Assembly (NCBI GenBank): GCA_910822075.1
Contig: CAJVGC010000060.1
Coordinates: forward strand, 7,440,001-7,504,000
Length of the DNA stretch: 64,000 nt
Direction: 5' to 3'
DNA from: Senecio squalidus
Taxonomy: Eukaryota; Streptophyta; Magnoliopsida; Asterales; Asteraceae
Shown here in pieces: positions 13,276 through 22,889 of this stretch. The position numbers were made by a program, and so were the translations under genes. Position 1 is the first letter of the stretch; each line of letters begins with the position of its first letter. The notes beneath the pieces were generated by a model that did no database searches, was not told where the DNA came from, and was given only the letters and a program-made list of their open reading frames with translations.

Positions 13276-13359
13276 GGTTGCGTTTGCTAAAATCACCGGA
13301 TCAGATCCACCGTCTGATCTTGAATCACACTTTAGTACTAGTAAAGCTGTGATCTTCAT
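13276..13359 (-). pseudogene. YKT6: Captured N-terminal coding fragment of a YKT6-type R-SNARE
   Basis: On the minus strand the frame begins MKITALLVLKC and continues to DPVILANAT, the start of plant YKT6 (YKT61/62) proteins. In YKT6 this is the beginning of the longin domain of a vesicle SNARE acting in Golgi and vacuolar traffic. The match stops after 28 codons, where YKT6 should continue with a VSHFGYFQ-like segment, and unrelated sequence follows in the same frame. The short stretch before the ATG may also come from the donor gene. Longin core, SNARE motif and prenylation tail are all missing, so this is a fragment. Confidence 0.7.
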
Positions 13360-14111
13360 CTTCTTTACCTTAACTTAATTCGATTGAATCTGAAATAGAG
13401 ATCAATAATTAGGGGTTTTTTTTGGTGGGTTTTTGTGGAATCTGGTAATTGATTTATATATCGATGAAATGGGATTTGTGATTTGCGTTGTTTTCACGAT
13501 CGAATCGGGTTTTTTTTTTTTTTAGGTTTTTTGCTTTATGAACAAATAAAGCAGGTTGTTGATTTGCATTGTTCATGGATGACACAAATAAAGCAGGTTG
13601 TTGATTTGCCTCATTATAAAACCGTTAAAGTCAATTACTGAAATGTAAGATGTGTACCAGGATAAATGATAAATGTTTTTTAATTGAATTTTATCTTATG
13701 ACCTGCTGTAACAAGTCGTGGTGGGTCCCAATGATCCAAACAAACGGTTTTATAAAGTTAGGTGAATATTATACATATTTTTTTTGTTCAATCACCCAAT
13801 TGGATTTTCACGAATAGTAGAGTGACCCTCGGGTGCATTAACCCATAAAAAAAACATAAGTTTATTTTACTTATAAATGGCTCAATTTAGACTATGATTT
13901 ACCATATTATTATTCTAAAATCTCGTCATAAAAATATCAAAACATGTATATAAACGTAAAATTATATATATTATTTAAACTATAAGCAACATAGGTATAA
14001 ACGTAAACGTATATATGTTATTATACGTATGACATTATCTTCTTATAATAACTTAAAATATACATAAACAAAAATTTACGAGTCAAACTTTATATTTGTT
14101 CGCGCTATCGT

Positions 14112-14115
<4 letters not shown>

Positions 14116-14206
<91 letters not shown>
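14116..14206. repeat. (TA)n microsatellite
   Basis: About 45 uninterrupted TA units. Confidence 0.95.
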
Positions 14207-14208
<2 letters not shown>

Positions 14209-15571
14209 ACACTTATTTACGAAATTAAATATCATTACAAGACAGAAAAAAGGTATTGCCAAGCTCGGCTTGAGGCTCCCAAAAAATTTGTTTATGGTCG
14301 GATAGAGACAAGGGGGCTGAAGGGTGCTTGTCCCATAAATCAGATCTATTTTATATAAAAACTTAAATTTTACATGTCGTTCCTCCTAAAAAGTCATAAA
14401 TATTATATATTGACCCCCTTTAATGAACCCAAATTATTATATATCGGACCAAAATTTTATAAAATAAGTCATTGGCTCTCTCAATCTCAAATCTTGACAT
14501 CACCTCTCTTTACAGCTAATTTAATTTAATTTAACAAACAAACAAATTGAGGTCATATTAAGTAGAAGAATGTACACGAATTTTCTATCAAACGCTTCAC
14601 AAATGATTTGTTAAACGTTCGCTTTGTTTACGACTCTAATCTCTAGTTACAAAGTGTTTAAGATTAGCTTTTAATATTTTAAATATATCGCTATGGGTTT
14701 GTTTAGCTTGTCATTTTTAAAAATGAGTCGCTAATATCATAAGCCCGTTTTAGAAGTATAACAAGTTTAAGTTAATTTAAAAAATTGTTTAGTATTTTTA
14801 TGATACAAACTTCTTAATTAAGTATTTATATCTAAACGTTCTTTAAAATGTCATTTTCAATCATAACATTAGTAATTTATAAGCAGTTAAGGTGGTATAT
14901 ACATGACCATCTCTAAGTTATGAGATCGGGACAAAACACACAATACAGAAAATGACCCTTAAAAAAGGTTTCTTCTAAACGATGTAGTAATGACTCGTTA
15001 CTTTAAACACAATATCTTTTTACCATTTTCTGTGCAAGCTTCTCGATTAATATTACTCAATGTTTTTCCATTTATCACTTTCATTTGAAACTATTGCAAA
15101 TCTATTAAGTTGAAACCTTGTCAAGGGCGGCTTGAGACTCCCTAAAAATTAGAGAACCTAGAGGGTGTCCTTCTCGCCTACTCTTTAAGGATTGTTCTCA
15201 AGTTTATTATAGTGAAGGAAGTTAAGTTGATTGAGAGAAAGAATGGACAAGAAAGGGATCCCTCGCGATTATCTTAAAAATAAGATTACGGTTTTTAGAT
15301 AGAAATAACCCTTCACCTCCGTACACTTTTCTTTAAAAGTAGAACTCGAAAACACAACACAACGTTAAAGAAGGCCCTAATACTACTAGCTAAAAAAGTG
15401 GATGCGTGATAAATGTTTAACAAAACGTCCCAAGAGAAAATGGATAACTTGTATTATACTTTTTTAAGCCCAATAAATTGCCCAAAATCTAAATTCCAAA
15501 TGATGTAAACAAGTAATGACTTTTCTAAGCATAGTCCCGAGCCCATGTTTATGTAATCTACAACAAATATA
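14207..15571. other. Intergenic with hAT-end-like scraps
   Basis: No supported gene. Two stretches in the same orientation, near 14260 (CGGCTTGAGGCTCCC) and 15125 (GGGCGGCTTGAGACTCCC), look like old hAT-type ends of the 15580 family. Since they are in direct rather than inverted orientation, they do not define one element. Confidence 0.35.
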
Positions 15572-15650
15572 ATTATATTCGGTGGCGGCCCTGGGGTGTG
15601 CTGGTCGTGCGGTCGCACGAGGCCTCCAATTTTTAGGGGCCTCCGATTTT

Positions 15651-15687
<37 letters not shown>

Positions 15688-15758
15688 ATACAAGCTTACA
15701 AATTATGTTTGTCCCATATTTGAGTCACACGAGAAATAAAAGTTTAGTTTTAACTTTT

Positions 15759-15810
15759 GTCCCACATCGGTGGAAGAAAAAAATGATTAATTGATTAGAT
15801 AGCTATAAAT
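15759..15810 (+). promoter_or_regulatory. snRNA-gene-like promoter: USE plus TATA inside the hAT element
   Basis: GTCCCACATCG at 15759-15769 is an exact match to the plant snRNA upstream sequence element (RTCCCACATCG). A TATA motif, TATAAAT, begins at 15804, leaving 34 bases between the two. This is the spacing known for Pol II-transcribed plant U-snRNA genes. The expected start near 15835 does not begin a recognisable U1, U2, U4 or U5 RNA. The transposase ATG follows at 16018, so the module may serve as the element's own promoter (inference). Confidence 0.5.
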
Positions 15811-16017
15811 TAACCTACCTATGCCTTTGAAAAAATCACACCACATACTTTCAATTTCAAGTACGTATTTGATTATTATTTATGTTTAATATTTCCAAAA
15901 GTATCGTATTGGATAGTTTATCTATTGTCTAAGAATACAATATATACTATTTGTTACACAGTTAGTTAGTAGATAATTGTTAACTTGTTAAGTTTTTATC
16001 TATTTTTTATATAAAGG

Positions 16018-16624
16018 ATGCCTCCAACTAGAAAATTTGAATCGGGTTAGTAGATAATTGTTAACTTGTTAAGTTTTTTGTTCACTATTTTGTGTACATA
16101 GTTGATAATGCTATTATTTCAGTGGAGCAAAGATTTGAGCAATACAAACAGTATGAAGGCATTTTTGGGTTTTTATTCACAACTTAAAAGTTGAAGTCAC
16201 TGAATACTGATGAACTAAAGGCAAGATGCAAAAATCTTGAAAAGAGGTTACAAAATGGTGATATCTCAGACATTGATGGTGATGATTTATTCAACGAAAT
16301 GGAATTGTTACAAAGAATTTGCCCGTCGAACACGACACAACCAACTCAATACTTATTTTTTTGGAACGGTTAAACACTTATCCGGTTTCTTGTTTGGCAT
16401 ACATAATATTTTTGACTGTTCCCATTACTGTTGCATCCGCGGAAAGAAGCTTTTCTAAACTAAAACTCTTAAAATCTTATTTGCGGTCGACCATGTCTCA
16501 AGAGGCATTAAATGCATTGAGTTTAATTTCAATTGAGAACGAGTTTCTTGATAATATTGATTATGAAAGTATAATAGATGAATTTGCTTCAAAAAATGAT
16601 AGAAGATCGATGTTTAGAAAATAA
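16018..16624 (+). pseudogene. hAT transposase remnant (zinc-finger/dimerisation-domain type)
   Basis: The first exon begins MPPTRKFESG at 16018. A later exon from about 16121 reads EQRFEQYKQYEGIFGFL, hits a stop, then continues as KSLNTDELKARCKNLEKRL. After a frame shift near 16370 it enters the C-terminal signature FLTVPITVASAERSFSKLKL and ALSLISIENEF, typical of hAT dimerisation domains in plant transposases with TTF/MYM-type zinc fingers. The catalytic core is absent. Stops, frame shifts and the internal deletion make it inactive. Confidence 0.8.
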
Positions 16625-16738
16625 TAATGTAACTCGTGTTTATTATAAAAAAAAAAGTATTTATTATAAATTTTATAGGGCCTCTTTTAATTTTTTGCAC
16701 CAGGCCTCCGAAATGTGAGGGTCAGGCCTGATTATATT

Positions 16739-17191
16739 GTACATTGTTTAGAGTCTGGGCGGAGAGTTTTGTGAGATTACTCCGCCAAAATTAACTTTTA
16801 TGTTATACAAAATTGTATTTGTACATTAGAAATACCCTTCCCTTCATTATTAAGCGGCCATGCTATTATGCGTATTAGAATTCTTTAAATTATGAGTTTA
16901 AGGTTATATAGAGAAGGTCGTTTGCTTAGCTGGTGTCGATATTTATGGCACTTTAAAAATGAGTTGTCCATTATTTAAGCGCTTCTATCTCGTAAGTTAT
17001 TTCAGAATATTGGAATTTCTAATTTATTATCTTTATTGATTGATTGATATTGTAACATGTTGCATTTTTTTAGATAATAATAATACCAAAGAAGGACTGT
17101 TAAACATTATTAAGTTTTCCGAGTGTTTACCAGTGATTGAACATTTTAAGCTTCACTAATGGACCCTTGAGGTAATATTATTCATTCATAA
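16739..17191. other. Intergenic, nothing recognised
   Basis: AT-rich sequence right of the hAT element. No gene, repeat or RNA signature seen. Confidence 0.4.
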
Positions 17192-17443
17192 ATGGAAGAT
17201 TACGATGATTCATCTTCTTATGACCGTTCATGTGATAAGATAGACTCAGACAAATCGGAAGACTATGCAGATATTTGGTTGAAGCATCTGATTGAATCAG
17301 AGGCGGAAGGTTTGGGCAACACCAAACTTTTCACGGAGTTTGTGAAGCTTATATTTGATGATGAAACGTTTAACCTCTTAAGAATTCTCTTATGCTCCCC
17401 ACGTACATCACCCGTTGTTCAAATTAGTGTTCAAAGTGATTAA
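17192..17443 (+). CDS. Hypothetical acidic ORF (83 aa), doubtful
   Basis: Open frame starting MEDYDDSSSYDRSCDKIDSD. Its first part is rich in Asp and Ser and its end is ordinary. No domain is recognised and no promoter, intron or homologue supports it. It could be a degenerate exon of an old gene or chance. Confidence 0.2.
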   Translation: MEDYDDSSSYDRSCDKIDSDKSEDYADIWLKHLIESEAEGLGNTKLFTEFVKLIFDDETFNLLRILLCSPRTSPVVQISVQSD

Positions 17444-17725
17444 CAACAATGGTGGAGTTGATCTCAAACTATATCCCTTATCTTTTGATCCCTCGACGAT
17501 AATTATGGATGTTTTTTATTGTCTTGTTATGCATCCAATTAAAGTAATCTTATGAAAAGATTTATGCTTACACTGATGCGCGTCTTAATGTCGTTTTGGG
17601 TCTAAACAGCCTAATAGAATCATATATAAAAAGGTATGTTTAAATGGGTTAGTAGCTCATCAAATGAGCTTAGTTTTGTTCAATTCACATTTGCTTTGAG
17701 TTGAGCAAACAAATGATTTAAGTAA

Positions 17726-17980
17726 GGGGCTGTTTGCAATCACAACAGACTCGGACTACGAATTCGGTCCGTGGTCTGCATGTTTGATATTTTCATGAAA
17801 AACTCGGAACACGTACTGAGTCCGTGATTTTGCCTCGAATTCGGTCCTCTTAGAAAAATCGCAGACCGAGAACGAGGCAAAATTACGGACTCGGTCCGTG
17901 GTCTGAGCTTTTCATGAACTTATCAAACGTGCAGACCACGGACTCCGTAGTCCGAATCTGTTATGATTGCAAACAACCCC
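17726..17980. mobile_element. MITE with GGGGCTGTTTGCAATC inverted ends
   Basis: The left end reads GGGGCTGTTTGCAATCACAA. The right end, read on the minus strand, reads GGGGTTGTTTGCAATCATAA. Both continue into CGGACTACG..GTCCGTGGTCTGCA, so the 255-bp element folds on itself over most of its length. The flanks are TAA on the left and TAG on the right, which may be a mutated 3-bp target duplication of PIF/Harbinger type. Confidence 0.7.
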
Positions 17981-19201
17981 TAGGCTTGTCAAACTAATTA
18001 GATTGATGAATGATAACAGCTTTGAAAACTCTGCTCATTCAACTTTTAAGCTTCATCAAGATAAAGACTTTACAACTCGAAAATCTACAAATAGCCACCT
18101 CACAAAAGTCGAACAACAATCAAGATTAATAAATTATATCCACTAAAAGGAAGAGTGAGTTCGGTCAAAAGATTATAGATTCCATCCTTTAGCTTCAAAA
18201 ATTACATCATATGTCCTTATGATTGGTTATTCGTATCAAATTTGTCTATAACCCCATTTAATTAAATGACTAAAATGCCTTCGGGGTCAAAGCATTTAAA
18301 GCGGAAGAAGACGAGGGATTATAGTCATTTTATTCTGGTCAGTGGTTGATGGACATGGCACAAGATATAAGATGTAATAACCGATAAAATAAATCAGGTA
18401 AAGTTAAATATGTCTCAAAATATTCTCATAACCTTAAACATTAATAACCATTGCATAAGTTATAAGCCAATTTACAAACTAAAGAAAATAAATTAATATA
18501 CCAGAATTCAGTTTTCACTTAAGTATGCAATCAAATTTTGACTTGTTCAAAATATTTGTTTCCCTATAACTCGGGGCTTTGAGTAGTCAGAATTGGGCCG
18601 GGCCCATTACACATATCGCAACATACATGCATAAATGGTTAATGACGAAATCGTTACAAACAAAAAACTATATGAATATATCATAAAAAATTATTTTTTA
18701 ATTAAGGTGACCAACTTTAATGAAAAATATATAATTGACTATCGCATGCATAATTGGAAAAAAAAATTGAATAATAGAAGTCTAAATTCTATTCTTTATC
18801 GACTATATTCGTGATAAAAATATTTACCGAATCAAAATAATTTATTTACCCATCAAAACAACAAAACTTGGGTTTGTATTTGAAGCCAGACATGTAGCTC
18901 AGGGATATTAAATATTGTTTACCTTTACAAACTACAAATGTCTAATGTGTTTATTTTATGTTCCTATTGCATAGTTTATGCAATTAAACAAAAACAATAT
19001 TTTTGTTAATTTCAACCTCAAATGTCACAACATTAAATGGGGGACAATTGTTAAGTCACTTTCTTTTCAAATTAAAAAGGAGTGTCTTAATCACATAGAA
19101 AATAGTAACCACTATGGTTATATGTCTTAATTACATACAAAATATTAGGTTAATGGTTTAAATATCTTCTTTTGTCGAAATCATATATATAACAAGACCA
19201 T

Positions 19202-19204
<3 letters not shown>
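17981..19204. other. Intergenic, no supported gene
   Basis: AT-rich DNA without coding signal. 18580-18610 holds GGGCCGGGCCCATTA, a GGCCCA motif common in plant promoters, but no gene follows on either strand. Confidence 0.4.

Positions 19205-19206
<2 letters not shown>

Positions 19207-19258
<52 letters not shown>
19207..19258. repeat. (TA)n microsatellite
   Basis: About 26 TA units immediately left of the split MITE. Confidence 0.9.
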
Positions 19259-19263
<5 letters not shown>

Positions 19264-19264
<1 letters not shown>

Positions 19265-22200
19265 TTGGTTCTTATAAAACAAACCTTAAGATAAAATAAG
19301 TAAAAAAAAATTAAAAAATAATTTATAACGTTAGTGTGACAATCCGTCTTTTCGAGGTATATTTTATTTACCGATTATTACTCTTTTTATTCGCAATGAT
19401 TTGGACCCTTGTATTTCGCTTTATTTTACTCACGTTTATTGCATTTGAGTCGGGTTTATGTGTTTTATTACTTTGTCTCTCGAGACGGAAGCTTTAGAAT
19501 CACCTAAGTGCCTAATATCTAGTATTCTCACGTTATTAAAGTATTGCGTTTACGCCATAATCGTCGGTTAAGAAAAATCATATTTCGAAATTTCATTACA
19601 AAGTTAGTCCTCTAACTTAATCTGTTACAAAGTTAGTCCTTTAACGGAGAACTAACGGAATCTGTTACAAATCTGGTCCTTTAACGAAAAGATAACGGAA
19701 TGGACCACTTAAGGCCTCGGTGCGCAGCACCGCCTTCATTTTTGGTTAAATGCCAAATCCGACTTTGTGGTCAATTCCTTGAGATTCCAAAACCACTTTT
19801 CTCGTATTTCCTGCTGCAAATTACTCATTTGAGGTATATTTGATCTAATTGTAGATCTCAATGGGTGTTGAGACCTATTCTCTTTCCATGACCAATTTTA
19901 TTACCTAAACATAACACCACTTTTATCACACATTTTCCTCTCATACTTGTCACTTGTTCTCTCAACTTTCCAGAGAAAAGAACCCTTATTCACAAGTATT
20001 TTGAAGGAAAATCTAAGCCAAAGAAGTCCACAACTTCATCACTCAAGAGTTTTATATCAAATTCATCCATTTCGGTAAGCTCTCATGGTTAAATCCTTTC
20101 ATTATCTACCCTTCTTCTTCCATTTTGTTGGAAGTTTTCTAACACTTTATTATCCCTTTTGTCTCACCAAGTTTTGCTTCCATGGATATCTTTGGAGTTA
20201 TAGAGTTTTGAAGATTTCTCGAAGAATCGTCATATTTAACTTTGGTATGTAAACTCTTCAAAGATTCTCCATTTTCTTCTTTTGCTATGAGAAAACCTCT
20301 AACACTCCACTTGTTTATGTGTTGATGGAGGTCTTTGGTTTCCCATATTCCTACCTCTACCTTGAAGTTGGCTAACTTTCGGAGAAAAACACATTCTTAT
20401 AGTTGGTAAGTAAATTTCCCGAAAAACCTTTCTTTTTCGTTCCTTGAGACTTCTCTCACTAATTGGTGTGTGTATTTTTGTGTTTGGAGCCATTTACCTC
20501 CTCACCACCACCCTTGAAGTCTCTCCCTCCGAACTACTTGCAAGCCTTTCGTTTCTTCACGTCTTGCGGGTGAAATCGGTAAAATCATCATAACCTCTTA
20601 TCTTTTCATTTCATTACTTTTATATTCGGTTCTAAGCCTTGAAAACGGTTAGGTTAATATATTAGACCAACACCTATCGATCTCGGAAACTTTGAACTTA
20701 AAACGAGTAAAATATGAAAAGATATGTTATTTACCGAAATTAACGTATTTATGTTATTACTATGTAAAAACTACACATATACATATATAAAACACTTGGT
20801 AAATGTTAATTAAACCTAATATAGTTTCTGGACAGAAAGTATTTTAAACTCAGAACGTCAAACGAACCAGAAATCGACTAAAACGTAAATTTCGTTAACG
20901 GAAAATACCCCGGTGCGCAGCACCTATCCCTTGGTGCGCAGCACCGGGGGTCTGTTCCCTCAAAATGTTGTTCTTGTTACGTTTTCAGCAAAGGTCCTTA
21001 ACGTATTTCGTACCCTTAATCAATTTTAAACTTATATATAAGTAATCTAGTATATATGAAGGTATTATATATGTCTAAATAACGTCTTTGGACTCAAAGA
21101 CTTTACCGCAATCTTAAACGTTATCGAAATTATTTAAATAAACGTTTTTACTTAACTTTTTACGTCAAATCGTTTGGAAAACCATTCTAAATCATTTTAC
21201 TCTTTTATTTTGAAATAAAGGACATTTTTACTCTTGAATTGTCAAATTGACTTTTTATTCAAAATTGTTGACTTTTGACTAATCTAAATTAACATCTCAA
21301 ATTTTGACTTTCATTCAAACGGTTGACTTTGACTCTGACCAAGTCAACATCTTTGACTTTGACCAAGTCAACATCTTCGACGTTGACTTTGGTCGATTCC
21401 AATAAACTTTGGTAACAGTATTCCTTTCAATCGACGTTCCTGTTAGTCAAGTTCGGCTCGGAATGTTATTCCCTTCTAAAAGTCTTTATGACGTGAAATT
21501 ATCGATATTTTCCTATCGTCTCTATCGGCGCGGAACATCGTCACCTTGAACCGTCATCACGACTCGACTTTGGAAATCGTTGGAATACCTTATTAAATCT
21601 TAAACTTTAGACTTAACCGACAAGGCTAAACCGAACTATGTTATTGAGATACTTAGACTTTGTTATTGATTTAGGACACTTAGGCGGCAGATTATTAGCT
21701 TCTTATTGATTATTACCCGATCTCTTGCCGAGCTTATTTTGTGAGTTATTCGTAGCCCCTTTTCTCTTACTATTTGGGCTGGAAAGCGTTTTTGAACTAT
21801 TATATGATGTATATCTTGTATGCCTAGTGTATTAGTATCACCTTAGATTAGGATGCTTCTTAGGCTTTTGGTAAGCCCCCCTCATACACTTGTTAGCTAT
21901 TTGCCCACGGTTGCATATATATAGATCTATATGGGTTTGACCAACCCTCATTACTCGAGAGGATATCCCTACGAGTGAATGTTATGGCCGTATGATTATT
22001 TGTTGCCTTTGGTATTGCATCGCCTTAGGTTAGGGGATTGTGGTCAGGTTCAGTGTATATTAATCTTTGGTATCTATACTCACACTAGGGTTATACATCA
22101 AGATATGCTTTTGAAACTTAATATGATTATTAAATCTTTTATTGGGTCAAATCTTATTTACTTATTGCGAATAATTCACCAACATTGTGTTGATGTCGTT

Positions 22201-22809
22201 TTTAACGCTTTTTCAGGAGTTTGAGGATTTATTTGATCATGCCTTGCTTATTTTGGGATCATCTATTTATTGTATTTGGAATTCGTTTTGCTTGATGTAA
22301 TTCCTTTATGATCCGAGTATTTGACATTTGTATTGTATTTGTACTTGACTTTGGTTTCACATTCGGTTATGTATTGTATTTTAAAACCTTGAGGCATGAT
22401 TAATATATTTTGATGTTTTGTTTACGGTTGTATGTTGTAATCCTTGACTCTTGATATCATTAACTGGAACACTCTGCGTTCCGCTTTTAGCGGGGTGTGA
22501 CAGTTAGATATTTTGGATTATCGTTCATTTTAACCATATCTCAAACTTTAAAAAACGAAGTTTTGTTGTACATCATAAAATGGGTAGTTTTACCGTTGTG
22601 CATCAAATTTGAATATTTACTGCACAAAAACAAAGAATTTGATGCTCAATCCCCAAACGACATATATTTTGATGCATATCAAAACTTGCTTTTTTAAAGT
22701 TTGTTATAATTGAATAAATAAACATAATACAAAATTACACATATAATAAATTATTTTTTCATATTTTTTTACTTATTTTACTTTAAGGTTTGTTTTATAA
22801 GAACCTCTT

Positions 22810-22811
<2 letters not shown>
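19264..22811. mobile_element. MITE split by a solo LTR, flanked by (TA)n on both sides
   Basis: The left end reads GGTTCTTATAAAACAAACCT, then AAAATAAGTAAAAA. The right end on the minus strand reads the same GGTTCTTATAAAACAAACCT, then TAAAATAAGTAAAAA. With the 3168-bp solo LTR and its TSD copy removed, the MITE is about 375 bp. Long (TA)n tracts touch both ends (19207-19258, 22813-22887), suggesting insertion into, or expansion from, a TA target. No coding capacity. Confidence 0.75.
19335..22502 (+). mobile_element. Solo LTR of a Ty3/gypsy (Tekay-like) element, TSD GTTAG
   Basis: It begins TGTGACAATCCG and ends AGCGGGGTGTGACA. The 5-bp direct repeat GTTAG lies at 19330-19334 and 22503-22507. 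The 3' end is nearly identical to that of the LTRs at 49509 and 57501 (TTTAGCGGGGTGTGACA), so it belongs to a related family. No primer-binding site or internal domain lies inside or beside it. It is therefore the product of LTR-LTR recombination. It carries the palindromic motif GGTGCGCAGCACC near 19720, 20911 and 20932. Confidence 0.85.

Positions 22812-22812
<1 letters not shown>

Positions 22813-22887
<75 letters not shown>
22813..22887. repeat. (TA)n microsatellite
   Basis: About 37 TA units immediately right of the split MITE. Confidence 0.95.

Positions 22888-22889
<2 letters not shown>

Larger units (their letters stand above)
12638..13844. mobile_element. Pack-MULE-type element, ~70-bp TIRs and 9-bp TSD
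   Basis: The terminal inverted repeats start GGGTTAATGCACCCGAGGG. They match with one mismatch over about 66 bases (12638-12703 against 13779-13844). The flanks carry a 9-bp direct repeat, ATAAAAAAA, at 12629-12637 and 13845-13853. The A-rich sequence weakens that evidence slightly, but the length is the Mutator signature. No transposase is present. The interior holds parts of at least two host genes on the minus strand, given separately. This is the structure of a Pack-MULE, a non-autonomous Mutator-like element carrying gene fragments. Confidence 0.75.
15580..16730 (+). mobile_element. hAT-superfamily element, internally deleted, 8-bp TSD
   Basis: A perfect 8-bp direct repeat, ATTATATT, flanks the element at 15572-15579 and 16731-16738. 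The ends are rich in GGCCCTG/GGCCTCC motifs, but the terminal inverted repeats are weak. The interior holds the first exon and the C-terminal dimerisation part of a hAT transposase, an oligo-T run of about 28 (15655-15686), and a 33-bp direct repeat (about 15963-15996 and 16046-16078). That repeat surrounds the first transposase exon and probably marks the internal deletion. It is non-autonomous. Confidence 0.75.

Noticed and set aside
13073..13378. Plus-strand Met/Glu-rich open frame in the first Pack-MULE
   Set aside because: Antisense of the captured YKT6 and membrane-protein fragments; the minus strand carries the recognisable protein.
15835..15960. A U-snRNA gene downstream of the USE-TATA pair
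   Set aside because: The sequence does not begin like U1, U2, U4 or U5 and lacks an Sm site in a plausible place.
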